NCBI RefSeq assembly: GCF_014205895.1
Contig: NZ_JACHFC010000001.1
Span: forward strand, 62,001 to 126,000
Direction: 5' to 3'
DNA length: 64,000 nucleotides
DNA from: Borreliella lanei
GTDB taxonomy: Bacteria; Spirochaetota; Spirochaetia; Borreliales; Borreliaceae
Positions 55,854 through 63,814 of the stretch are shown piece by piece. The notes below the pieces were generated by a model. It ran no database searches, had not been told where the DNA came from, and saw only the letters and a list, made by a program, of their open reading frames with translations. Both the position numbers and the translations under genes were made by a program. Position 1 is the stretch's first letter, and every line of letters starts with the position of its first letter.

Positions 55854-56713
55854 TGAAACCAAATACAATAATAAAAAAAATTTATATCGTAATATTCAAT
55901 ATATTTATTGTATTGTTAATTATTACTCCATCACTGGTTAATGAAAATTCAAAAATTGCAATCTATAAAAAAGATCCAAATAAAGTCTATTTAAAATCTA
56001 TTAAAAATGTGCCTATGCCACCCACAAAAGACAACCCACTAGGAATCGACAAAATGGGAAGAGATATTATGGCAAGACTAATAATTGCAACCAGAAACTC
56101 TATTCTACTTTCACTAAGTTATGCAACAATTTCTGCAATAATTGGAATCTTCATTGGAACAATAATTGGCATGTTTAGTTTTGAAATTTGCATGCTAATT
56201 TCAAAACCAATCGAAACATTGCAAACGTTGCCCTTTTTTTACATTGTGTCTCTAGTTTTTTATTATTTTCTAAAACAAAAAACTTACAATATGCTTCAAG
56301 CAGCAACACTATTAGCATTGATTCATGGATGGATCAGATTTGCTTTTATTGCAAGAAACAATACATTAATAATAAAAAATTTAGATTATGTTAAAGCTAG
56401 TGAAGCTATGGGGGCAAGCAAAATTAGAATAATATTGCATCATATTTTTCCAGAAGTATTCTCATCAATATCATCTATAATCCCATTACAAATGGGAAGA
56501 AGCCTTACTACTTTTGAAGTAGTAAGCTTTTTACAAAAACAAGATAAAAATCTATACCCCAGCCTTGGAGAACTACTCAACTATATGCAAATGGGCAATA
56601 AATATCTATGGATATGGATCAATCCCTTACTCATATTAATAGGCATAAACATAATACTAGCAATGATAAATTTTCAGCTAAGAAAAAAAATGAAACATTT
56701 AATATCATCTTAA
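55853..56713 (+). CDS. OppC-like ABC transporter permease
   Basis: The 286-residue product has the permease core with the EAA loop KASEAMGASKIRIILHHIFPE (about 177-197). Upstream is the OppC-type phrase PLGIDKMGRDIMARLI. It starts in overlap with the stop of the OppB-like gene (TAATG). It ends eight bases before the nth stop on the other strand. Substrate unknown; a peptide or nickel-like type cannot be separated. Confidence 0.82.
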   Translation: MKPNTIIKKIYIVIFNIFIVLLIITPSLVNENSKIAIYKKDPNKVYLKSIKNVPMPPTKDNPLGIDKMGRDIMARLIIATRNSILLSLSYATISAIIGIFIGTIIGMFSFEICMLISKPIETLQTLPFFYIVSLVFYYFLKQKTYNMLQAATLLALIHGWIRFAFIARNNTLIIKNLDYVKASEAMGASKIRIILHHIFPEVFSSISSIIPLQMGRSLTTFEVVSFLQKQDKNLYPSLGELLNYMQMGNKYLWIWINPLLILIGINIILAMINFQLRKKMKHLISS

Positions 56714-56721
56714 ATAAAAAA

Positions 56722-57339
56722 TTAACAAACTCTTGGAGCAAATTTTTCTAAAAAACAATTATTACAACTTACATTTCTAGAAGTACAAATTTCTCTTGCA
56801 TGCTTATTGATAGCCATAGAAAATCTATATTGCTTACAAGGCTTTATTCTTCTTTTTAGATCCAACTCAATCTTAATAGGAGAATTTTCCAAAGAAAGAG
56901 CATGCCTTGTAATAACTCTACTAAAGTGAGTATCTACAATAATTGCAGGCTTATTGTAAACAGATCCAAGAATAACGTTTGCTGTTTTTCGACCTACTCC
57001 GGGTAGCTTAACAAGATCAAAAATATTATTTGGAATAACACCATTAAATTTTTCCAAAATATCAATAGAGCAATTTACAATATTTTTGGCTTTCCTTGAA
57101 TAAAAACCAGTCTTATAAATTAATTTTTCAACATCTCTCACATTTGCCCTTGATAAACTTTCAAAATTCTCGTACCTTTCAAAAAGGTATGGAGAAATTT
57201 TATTCACCAAATTATCTGTTGTTCTTGCACTTAAAATCACCATTATTAAAAGTTCATAATTGTTTTTATAATTTAAAAAAGGCTTAACATCAGGATATCT
57301 AAACAAAGTCTCATCAACAATCAAATCAAGATTAATCAT
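56722..57339 (-). CDS. nth: Endonuclease III (DNA glycosylase/AP lyase)
   Basis: Nth removes oxidised pyrimidines in base excision repair. The product has LLIMVILSARTTDNLVN, the helix-hairpin-helix LPGVGRKTANVIL with the catalytic lysine, and the catalytic Asp in VDTHFSRV. The iron-sulphur cysteines are at the end: CTSRNVSCNNC then nine residues, then a terminal Cys. E. coli has five residues in the last gap. I chose the ATG at 57339 (MINLDLI, 205 residues) because the family begins there; the open frame reaches 57390 with upstream Phe/Tyr-rich, unlikely sequence. No ribosome site is obvious. Confidence 0.9.
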   Translation of the reverse strand: MINLDLIVDETLFRYPDVKPFLNYKNNYELLIMVILSARTTDNLVNKISPYLFERYENFESLSRANVRDVEKLIYKTGFYSRKAKNIVNCSIDILEKFNGVIPNNIFDLVKLPGVGRKTANVILGSVYNKPAIIVDTHFSRVITRHALSLENSPIKIELDLKRRIKPCKQYRFSMAINKHAREICTSRNVSCNNCFLEKFAPRVC

Positions 57340-57411
57340 AAAAAAATTATAAAACATTATAAACACAAAACAAAAATAAAAAACATACAAAGTAAAGGTA
57401 TCTAGACTTTA

Positions 57412-57440
57412 TTGACAAGGATTTTTCAAAATGATATACT
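57412..57440 (+). promoter_or_regulatory. σ70-type promoter of tRNA-Arg and tRNA-Pro
   Basis: TTGACA (57412-57417), a 17-base spacer and TATACT (57435-57440) lie 20 bases before tRNA-Arg. This is close to the full consensus. Confidence 0.85.
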
Positions 57441-57459
57441 CATCATTAGAATTTAAAAT

Positions 57460-57533
57460 GCACCAATAGCTCAATTGGATAGAGCAACAGACTTCTAATC
57501 TGTAGGTTTTAGGTTCGAGTCCTAATTGGTGCG
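57460..57533 (+). tRNA. tRNA-Arg (anticodon TCT)
   Basis: The 74-base cloverleaf has an acceptor stem GCACCAA / TTGGTGC and discriminator G. The anticodon loop CTTCTAA gives TCT. The T arm is TTAGGTTCGAGTCCTAA. It reads AGA, a very frequent arginine codon in this genome. Confidence 0.96.
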
Positions 57534-57540
57534 CTTAATT

Positions 57541-57613
57541 CGGGATGTGGCCTAGTGGCTAAGGCACCTGCTTTGGGAGCAGGGGATCGTGAGTTCGAAT
57601 CCCACCATCCCGA
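57541..57613 (+). tRNA. tRNA-Pro (anticodon TGG)
   Basis: The 73-base cloverleaf has an acceptor stem CGGGATG / CATCCCG and discriminator A. The anticodon loop TTTGGGA gives TGG. It stands seven bases after tRNA-Arg and is followed by a terminator. Confidence 0.96.
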
Positions 57614-57622
57614 AAAAATGTT

Positions 57623-57656
57623 AAAAAAGCTAAAAACTTTTGTTTTTAGCTTTTTT
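57623..57656. terminator. Two-way terminator after the tRNA pair
   Basis: The stem AAAAAAGCTAAAAAC / GTTTTTAGCTTTTTT is perfect, with a four-base loop, and has a U-run in both directions. It lies between the plus-strand tRNAs and the 3' end of minus-strand p83/100 and can serve both. Confidence 0.9.
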
Positions 57657-57697
57657 AGTTTTTGAAAAATTTACAGAAATTTAATCAACCTGTTAAG

Positions 57698-59785
57698 TTA
57701 TTTAACTTTCTTTAAAGTATTTAAATCTAAAATAACTAAGCTTTTAAACTCATCTTGCAAATAAATAAAATTTTTTCTCACAGAAAAGCTAGTAAAAGGC
57801 ATAATTTTATTCTCTGAAAGAATAAACTCATCTAAATTTTTAGGAGAAAATTTAGCCAATCTCCAATCATTACTACTCTCTTTATCTCTAACAGCTACTA
57901 AAATCATTTTGGAGTCAACATAAAGAGATGAATTTTTATTAATCTCAAAATTAGACTCTGATACCACTTTTAAATTTTCAAGCTTATTAAGTATCTGAAG
58001 CTTAGCTTTTCCTGAATCCATTTTAATAACAACCAAATCTTTTTCACGTTCATAAATTCCATACCGCTGAATGCCTTGCTGAGTGCTTTCTTTAAGCCTA
58101 ACACCAGTGTTTAAATCAATAAGCTGAAGAGTTCCTAAATTTGTAATTGGATCAATAACCTCTAAAAATACAGGACTACTGGAATCTATAGACATAGTAG
58201 TCAAATCTTTATCTAAAGAAGTATCTTGGTCTTTTTTAGCCTGAGGCTTAGTCTTTTGCAAATTAGCATCTTTATTATCTACCTTCTCTTTTGAATCAAT
58301 GTCGTTATAAGAAGGCTTATCTAATGGTGACGATTCACCAACATTGCTATTAGATTTGGAAATCTTATCTAATTTCTCAACCTCAGAAACAGGTTTAAAT
58401 TCTTTTTTACTATCTAATTTTTTATCTTCAGGTAATTTTTGATCTTCTGACATTATAAGATTTTTATCATTATTCAAATCGCCTAAGTTTGCACGTGATT
58501 TACCTTTGGTTATTTCTTCTTCCTTTGCTTTACTTTTTTCTTTGCTAGAAGCTTTAGAATTTAATTCTCGATCAAGATCTAATGCTTTATCATCTTTACT
58601 TTTCAAAAGCTCTGCATCATTTTTTTTGATTTCAATTTGCTTTTCAATTTCTATTTTTTGATTTTCATCATCAGTTTCTTTAAGCTGCTCCTGCAAATCT
58701 TCTATACTCTCTTTTATTTGCAGTTGCTTATCAACTTTAGGAGAACTTACATCACCAGGCTTTGGCAAATTCTTTTCCTTATTAATCTCGTTAATATCCT
58801 CTTGAATTTTCTCCCTAACAGTATCTCTTTGAACATCTAAATTATCTTCAGCAGAATCTAATTTTTGCTGAGCCTTATCAAGATTGATTGCCTTTTTATC
58901 TAGCTCTTCTTTTTGTTTCTTTTTAGCATCAACCTGACTTTCAATCTCTTTTTTATGCTCTTCATCTGTAGCTTTTTCAAGCTGATCCCTTAAATTTTCA
59001 ATAGTTTCTGTTATATTGGAATCACTTTCATGAATATTGTCTAATTCAATGTCAATTTTATCTTGATCTGCCTTATGAGTTTCGCCTTGAATATCTGTAA
59101 TATCTCTTGCAAAGTTAACACCCGCTTCATTTTCACTTAAAAGAGCTGCTACCACCTTATCTGTAACCAAACTGTCAATATCAATGTCAGACTCAATATT
59201 TCCAGACAGAATATCTTTTTTAAGAGGAATAAATATTTGTGTCTTTCCGGCCCACTGACTGTAAACCCTAGAAAGACCTGCATTTTCTTTAGTTAAAGAC
59301 TTCAATGCAGCCTCAATATAAAACCCTTTATAATAATCCAAATCCCCTCTATAAACAGCATTATATATTGTAATAACCTTGGCAATTAATTCTGCGCTAG
59401 ACCTATCATAATCGAAAGACTTTATTAAATACCCTGCAAGAATTTTTCTTAAGTTGAATATACTGTCAAGCTCTGACTTACTGCCAATAGAAAAAACATC
59501 AACGCTTGCTTTTTTATCTTGATCATCAATAAATCTATTAATAAAATATTTACCATAATAACTTGAGTTGCTATTGGAATTGGTCAACGGCCTTGCTAAA
59601 AACTCCCCAATACCCACTATTTGTTCATATGTATTTGTAGAATCATAAGGGCCTTTATAATTTACAAACTCAAGATCCATATTAACAAAGTCCTTTAATT
59701 TTTCCTTATCAACTTCCCTTGCATTAAGAGGAAATCCATTCAAAAAAATAAGAAAAAAACTAAAGATTAGTAACATTTTTTTCAT
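57698..59785 (-). CDS. P83/100 antigen
   Basis: P83/100 is a well-known serological antigen of Lyme spirochaetes, associated with the protoplasmic cylinder or membrane; its function is not known. The 695-residue product has a signal peptide (about 1-22). An N-terminal domain (about 25-225) precedes a long Lys/Glu/Asp-rich coiled coil with two similar copies (about 261-295 and 360-394), an Asp/Ser/Lys-rich linker, and a C-terminal domain of beta-propeller-like strands (about 540-695). AGGAG lies nine bases before the ATG. The central region is the most variable among strains. Confidence 0.96.
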   Translation of the reverse strand: MKKMLLIFSFFLIFLNGFPLNAREVDKEKLKDFVNMDLEFVNYKGPYDSTNTYEQIVGIGEFLARPLTNSNSNSSYYGKYFINRFIDDQDKKASVDVFSIGSKSELDSIFNLRKILAGYLIKSFDYDRSSAELIAKVITIYNAVYRGDLDYYKGFYIEAALKSLTKENAGLSRVYSQWAGKTQIFIPLKKDILSGNIESDIDIDSLVTDKVVAALLSENEAGVNFARDITDIQGETHKADQDKIDIELDNIHESDSNITETIENLRDQLEKATDEEHKKEIESQVDAKKKQKEELDKKAINLDKAQQKLDSAEDNLDVQRDTVREKIQEDINEINKEKNLPKPGDVSSPKVDKQLQIKESIEDLQEQLKETDDENQKIEIEKQIEIKKNDAELLKSKDDKALDLDRELNSKASSKEKSKAKEEEITKGKSRANLGDLNNDKNLIMSEDQKLPEDKKLDSKKEFKPVSEVEKLDKISKSNSNVGESSPLDKPSYNDIDSKEKVDNKDANLQKTKPQAKKDQDTSLDKDLTTMSIDSSSPVFLEVIDPITNLGTLQLIDLNTGVRLKESTQQGIQRYGIYEREKDLVVIKMDSGKAKLQILNKLENLKVVSESNFEINKNSSLYVDSKMILVAVRDKESSNDWRLAKFSPKNLDEFILSENKIMPFTSFSVRKNFIYLQDEFKSLVILDLNTLKKVK

Positions 59786-59890
59786 AAAAGAAATTCTCCT
59801 ATAAATTTAATTATAATCTACCTTACCAACTAAATTCACCAATTTAAACCTAATTTTAACACAATCGGATTTATATGCAAAACAGCTAAT

Positions 59891-61588
59891 TCAATCTTGC
59901 GTGCTTGAAATATCTTGAATGCTTGAAATAATTTCATTAATGTACTTGTTAATATTTTCAGAAAAATTTTGCCGCCTCATAAACATTAATAACTTTATAT
60001 ACTTATGCTTACAAAGTTTAAGAAGTTCAGCTGTTGAATTTAAAATTATATTTCTCAAATTTAAAATCACAGAATAAGCTATTTCTAAATTACCTTGATA
60101 ATTTAACACTATATTTTGGATGTAATTGTATATAATACAATCTTGCCCATAATAACTTTCAAATTTAGTAATAGTTTGAACTATGGCAATTATATTATTA
60201 ATATCTCTCTCTCTAATTGCCAAATTAATAAAACTCTTAATTGAAGCTTCATCATTAACATATACAAAATATCTATAAAGCTTGCCTCTTGAAGCAATTC
60301 TATCAAACCTCTTTTCTGACAAAAGCCACACATTAAAAGCTTTTTCATATAAATTTAAATATTTTGTGGGAAAATTTCCATGTTCATTTGCAAGAAAATC
60401 CAAAATCTCTAAAAATTTATTATAAGCAGCATCACTATAATTGGAATTAAGGATCTCTTCAAGAAGTAAATAATTTTTATCATAATCTACAAAACGTTTT
60501 TCTTTTAAATCTATTCTGCCTTGATTATATTTATTACCTCCAAAATGGTTCCAAACGCTAACATCAAGCTCTTTATCGTATTCGTAATAATAAGTACTAA
60601 GAATCCAATCACCTCCTCCTAAGACAATAATACCTGAATTAGCACTAAGTCCTGACAAATCCTTAAGCTTAGCATCTGAAAAAGATATATCAAAATCTTC
60701 CTTGAAAGACAAAACTCCATTTGATTTGGTTGAAATTAAAAGATTTCTATTATTATAAAGAACAGCTTTCTCAATCTCAAAGTTCATTTTTTTTTTGAAT
60801 TTAAGCTTAAAGTTTCTATTCAAATCAAAAAATATGCCAACATTTGAAATTGCGACATATTCACCATTAAACTTTTCAAACAAAAAATTAATAGGAAAAT
60901 CTAACTTAATAGAGCCAACAACTTCCCCAAAATCTCTTCCATAAGCAACAATATGTCCTGACTTATGCCCAACAACTATCTCTTTTTTTGTATTTATCAT
61001 TAACAAAAAAGGAAAAGCAACTAACCTGGAAAACCATTTCTTATTACCCAAAGAATCAAAAAAAATTATTTCATCATTTTCACTTGCAATACAAAAATCA
61101 CCATTATCAAAAACTACAGGAGAAGTAGCAGGCCTGCCACCTATGTCAACCTCAAACATTTTTTTACCGCTATTTAAATCAATAGAAACAACCTTTTCAT
61201 TAACAAGAGGAATTAGGATGTTAACATTTCCTATGGCAGGAGAGCTCAAAGGTGAAAAATCAAGCTTATACTTCCAAACAAGCTTTCCTCTTCTAATCTT
61301 TTGAACTTCATTTCTAACTGTAATAACATAATACCCATTATCAAAATCTTTCAAAAGAAAAGGATATGGCATTCTATTTAGTCTATAAGAATATTTCTTC
61401 TCAAATGACATTGTATAAGTAGTTAACCACCTATCTTTTGTTAAAACCGTAATAGTATCACGCTTTTCATCAATAATTGGATTGCCTGCAACTCTACCAG
61501 TTAATGCTTTTTGAAAATATAAACTAATATCAGAATAAAGCCTTAAAAAAGAAGCTAAAAACACAAATATGAAAAGTAGACTTCTCAA
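59891..61588 (-). CDS. Exported PQQ-like beta-propeller protein
   Basis: The 565-residue product has a signal peptide (about 1-19). A PQQ/BamB-like propeller (about 30-370) repeats strand patterns such as SSPAIGNVNILIPLVNEKV, SIDLNSGKKMFEVDIGG and ATSPVVFDNGDFCIASEND. A helical C-terminal part (about 385-565) resembles a TPR-like chain. It is not a quinoprotein by any visible cofactor site. The TTG start has AAAGG nine bases upstream. It lies just upstream of p83/100 on the same strand. Confidence 0.82.
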   Translation of the reverse strand: MRSLLFIFVFLASFLRLYSDISLYFQKALTGRVAGNPIIDEKRDTITVLTKDRWLTTYTMSFEKKYSYRLNRMPYPFLLKDFDNGYYVITVRNEVQKIRRGKLVWKYKLDFSPLSSPAIGNVNILIPLVNEKVVSIDLNSGKKMFEVDIGGRPATSPVVFDNGDFCIASENDEIIFFDSLGNKKWFSRLVAFPFLLMINTKKEIVVGHKSGHIVAYGRDFGEVVGSIKLDFPINFLFEKFNGEYVAISNVGIFFDLNRNFKLKFKKKMNFEIEKAVLYNNRNLLISTKSNGVLSFKEDFDISFSDAKLKDLSGLSANSGIIVLGGGDWILSTYYYEYDKELDVSVWNHFGGNKYNQGRIDLKEKRFVDYDKNYLLLEEILNSNYSDAAYNKFLEILDFLANEHGNFPTKYLNLYEKAFNVWLLSEKRFDRIASRGKLYRYFVYVNDEASIKSFINLAIRERDINNIIAIVQTITKFESYYGQDCIIYNYIQNIVLNYQGNLEIAYSVILNLRNIILNSTAELLKLCKHKYIKLLMFMRRQNFSENINKYINEIISSIQDISSTQD

Positions 61589-61623
61589 AATAAAAAACCT
61601 TTTGAGTTTCTAAAAAACTGCTA

Positions 61624-63255
61624 CTAAAGCCTAAAACCAGCATTATTGCCATAAAGATTATTTCTCAAATCCCTAATCTTAGCATCATCAACATACTCGG
61701 AAAAAGTCATATACCTATCAATTATTCCGTTGGGAGTAAACTCAATAATCCTATTAGCAACAGTATCTATAAATTGATGATCGTGTGACGTAAAAAGAAC
61801 AACTCCTTTAAACTCTTTAAGCCCGGCATTTAAAGATGTAATTGCCTCAAGATCTAAATGATTCGTGGGTTGGTCCAGTATTAAAACATTAGCTCCGCTA
61901 AGCATAGCCTTAGCAAGCATGCATCTTACTTTTTCTCCCCCTGAGAGAACATTTACCTTTTTCAAAGCTTCATCTTGGCTAAAAAGCATTCGACCTAAAA
62001 ATCCTCTAATATAAGTTTCATCTTGTTCTTTTGAATACTGACGCAACCAATCGACTAAATTTAAATCTAAATCAAAGTATTTTCCATTATCTTTATTAAA
62101 ATATGAAAAATTAACAGTAGAGCCCCATTCATAATGACCTTTATAATTTCTATCTTCATTTGTAATAATATCAAACAAAAAAGTTGCAAACATTGGATTT
62201 CCCAAAAAAACAATTTTTTGCTGGGGTTCAATAATAATGCTAAATTTATTTAAAATTAAATTCCCTTCAAATTCTTTTATTAAATTTTTAATTGTAAGAA
62301 CATTCTTGCCAAGTTCTCTTTCGCTTTTGAAATTAACATAAGGAAACTTCCTTGAAGAAGGCTTTAAATCTTCAACCCTTATTTTTTCAATCAACTTTTT
62401 CCTTGATGTTGCTTGTCTAGACTTAGATGCATTACTAGAAAATCTTTGAATAAATGTCTTAAGTTCAGCAATTTTATCTTCAGATCGCTTTTTAGCATCT
62501 TTTAGTTGCTTGTTTAAAATCTGACTTGTTTCATACCAAAAATCATAATTTCCAAGATACACTTGAATCTTTCCATAATCAATGTCAACAATATGAGTAC
62601 AAACTTGATTTAAAAAATGTCTATCGTGAGATACAACAATAACTGTATTTTCAAAATTAATTAAAAACTCTTCTAACCATTTAATAGATTGTAGATCAAG
62701 GTTATTGGTAGGCTCATCAAGAAGCAATATATCAGGATCACCAAAAAGTGCTTGAGCTAAAAGAACTCTAACTTTTAAAGCCCCTTCAATATCACCCATT
62801 AGATTATTATGAATTGCCTCATCTATTCCAAGACCCTTAAGAAGAACCGCTGCATTAGATTCAGCCTCGTACCCTCCAAGCTCTGAAAATTCTGCTTCAA
62901 GCTCTCCAGCCCTAATCCCATCCTCATCAGTAAAATCAAGTTTACTATAAATTTCATCTTTTTCTTTTTGGACAGAATAAAGTCTTTTGTGACCCATAAT
63001 AACAGTATCGATAACCTTATATCCATCATAAGCAAATTGATCTTGCTCAAGGGCTGCTAATCTTTGATTTTTAGGAATAGATATTTCACCCTTACTAGCT
63101 TCAATCATTCCCCCCAATACTTTTAAAAAAGTGCTTTTTCCTGCCCCATTAGCACCAATTATTCCATAGCAATTTCCAGGAGAAAATTTAATATTTACAT
63201 CTTTGAATAAAACTCTCTCTCCAAATGCAACTTCCAAATTACTTACAGTTATCAA
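61624..63255 (-). CDS. ABC-F family ATPase, YbiT-like, with a degenerate second site
   Basis: ABC-F proteins bind the ribosome and act in translation. The protein of about 543 residues matches YbiT in layout: ITVSNLEVAFGERVLF, Walker A GANGAGKSTFLKVLGG, DEPTNNLDL, the linker with NASKSRQATSRKKLIEKI, and a second domain. In the second domain Walker A reads FLGNPMFATFLF (no GKS/T) and Walker B reads ILDQPTNHLD, with Gln for the catalytic Glu. The signature LSGGEKVR is intact. The first-domain signature is MGDIEGALKVR, non-consensus, as in YbiT. I chose the TTG at 63253-63255, after AGGCAGGG. The upstream extension is unsupported. Confidence 0.9.
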   Translation of the reverse strand: MITVSNLEVAFGERVLFKDVNIKFSPGNCYGIIGANGAGKSTFLKVLGGMIEASKGEISIPKNQRLAALEQDQFAYDGYKVIDTVIMGHKRLYSVQKEKDEIYSKLDFTDEDGIRAGELEAEFSELGGYEAESNAAVLLKGLGIDEAIHNNLMGDIEGALKVRVLLAQALFGDPDILLLDEPTNNLDLQSIKWLEEFLINFENTVIVVSHDRHFLNQVCTHIVDIDYGKIQVYLGNYDFWYETSQILNKQLKDAKKRSEDKIAELKTFIQRFSSNASKSRQATSRKKLIEKIRVEDLKPSSRKFPYVNFKSERELGKNVLTIKNLIKEFEGNLILNKFSIIIEPQQKIVFLGNPMFATFLFDIITNEDRNYKGHYEWGSTVNFSYFNKDNGKYFDLDLNLVDWLRQYSKEQDETYIRGFLGRMLFSQDEALKKVNVLSGGEKVRCMLAKAMLSGANVLILDQPTNHLDLEAITSLNAGLKEFKGVVLFTSHDHQFIDTVANRIIEFTPNGIIDRYMTFSEYVDDAKIRDLRNNLYGNNAGFRL

Positions 63256-63336
63256 ACCATTACCCTGCCTAAATTGATATTCTAATAACAAAATTATCTT
63301 GGAAATTAATTTAATTTTCAAGCACCATATAATATA

Positions 63337-63366
63337 TTGACTCAACTCTCAATTTTTTCGTATATT
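63337..63366 (+). promoter_or_regulatory. σ70-type promoter of groES
   Basis: TTGACT (63337-63342), an 18-base spacer and TATATT (63361-63366) precede groES, with the ribosome site about ten bases downstream of the likely start. No CIRCE-like inverted repeat is seen. Confidence 0.75.
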
Positions 63367-63395
63367 TAATATTATTACATAAGGAGATGTTTGAA

Positions 63396-63668
63396 ATGAA
63401 AAATATTAAGCCGTTAGCTGATAGAGTTTTAATAAAAATCAAAGAAGCTGAGAGCAAAACAATCTCAGGACTTTACATACCAGAAAATGCAAAAGAAAAA
63501 ACAAATATTGGAACAGTTATAGCTGTTGGTTCCAATAAAGAAGAGATCACTGTAAAAGTTGGTGACACTGTGCTTTACGAAAAATATGCAGGAGCTGCTG
63601 TAAAAATTGAGAATAAAGAACATTTAATACTAAAAGCAAAAGAAATAGTTGCAATAATAGAAGAGTAA
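63396..63668 (+). CDS. groES: Co-chaperonin GroES
   Basis: GroES caps GroEL. The 90-residue product has the typical [20 protein letters not shown], the mobile loop [17 protein letters not shown], and the [18 protein letters not shown] core. AAGGAG lies nine bases before the ATG at 63396; an ATG at 63387 abuts that site and is unlikely. No groEL is adjacent. A terminator follows. Confidence 0.97.
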
Positions 63669-63669
63669 A

Positions 63670-63702
63670 AAGCTAAGTTTAGCTACTTAGCTTTAATTTT
63701 TA
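63670..63702 (+). terminator. Rho-independent terminator after groES
   Basis: A nine-base-pair stem AAAGCTAAG / CTTAGCTTT is followed by AATTTTT. It lies two bases after the groES stop. Confidence 0.85.
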
Positions 63703-63802
63703 TAAAATATTTTATAAAAATTACAAATTTATACATAAAAACTTATTATTCTGATCAATCAAGTTAAAAATTTCAAGCTTACAGAATTCTGTAAGCTTGA
63801 AA
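63699..63802. repeat. Two perfect palindromes between groES and mnmD
   Basis: The first (63699-63720) has 11-base arms, TTTATAAAAT-type, centred at 63709/63710. The second (63771-63802) has 16-base arms, TTTCAAGCTTACAGAA and its complement, and ends 12 bases before the mnmD ATG. The second could terminate transcription or hold the mnmD leader in a stem. Confidence 0.7.
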
Positions 63803-63814
63803 AAATAAAATTAA

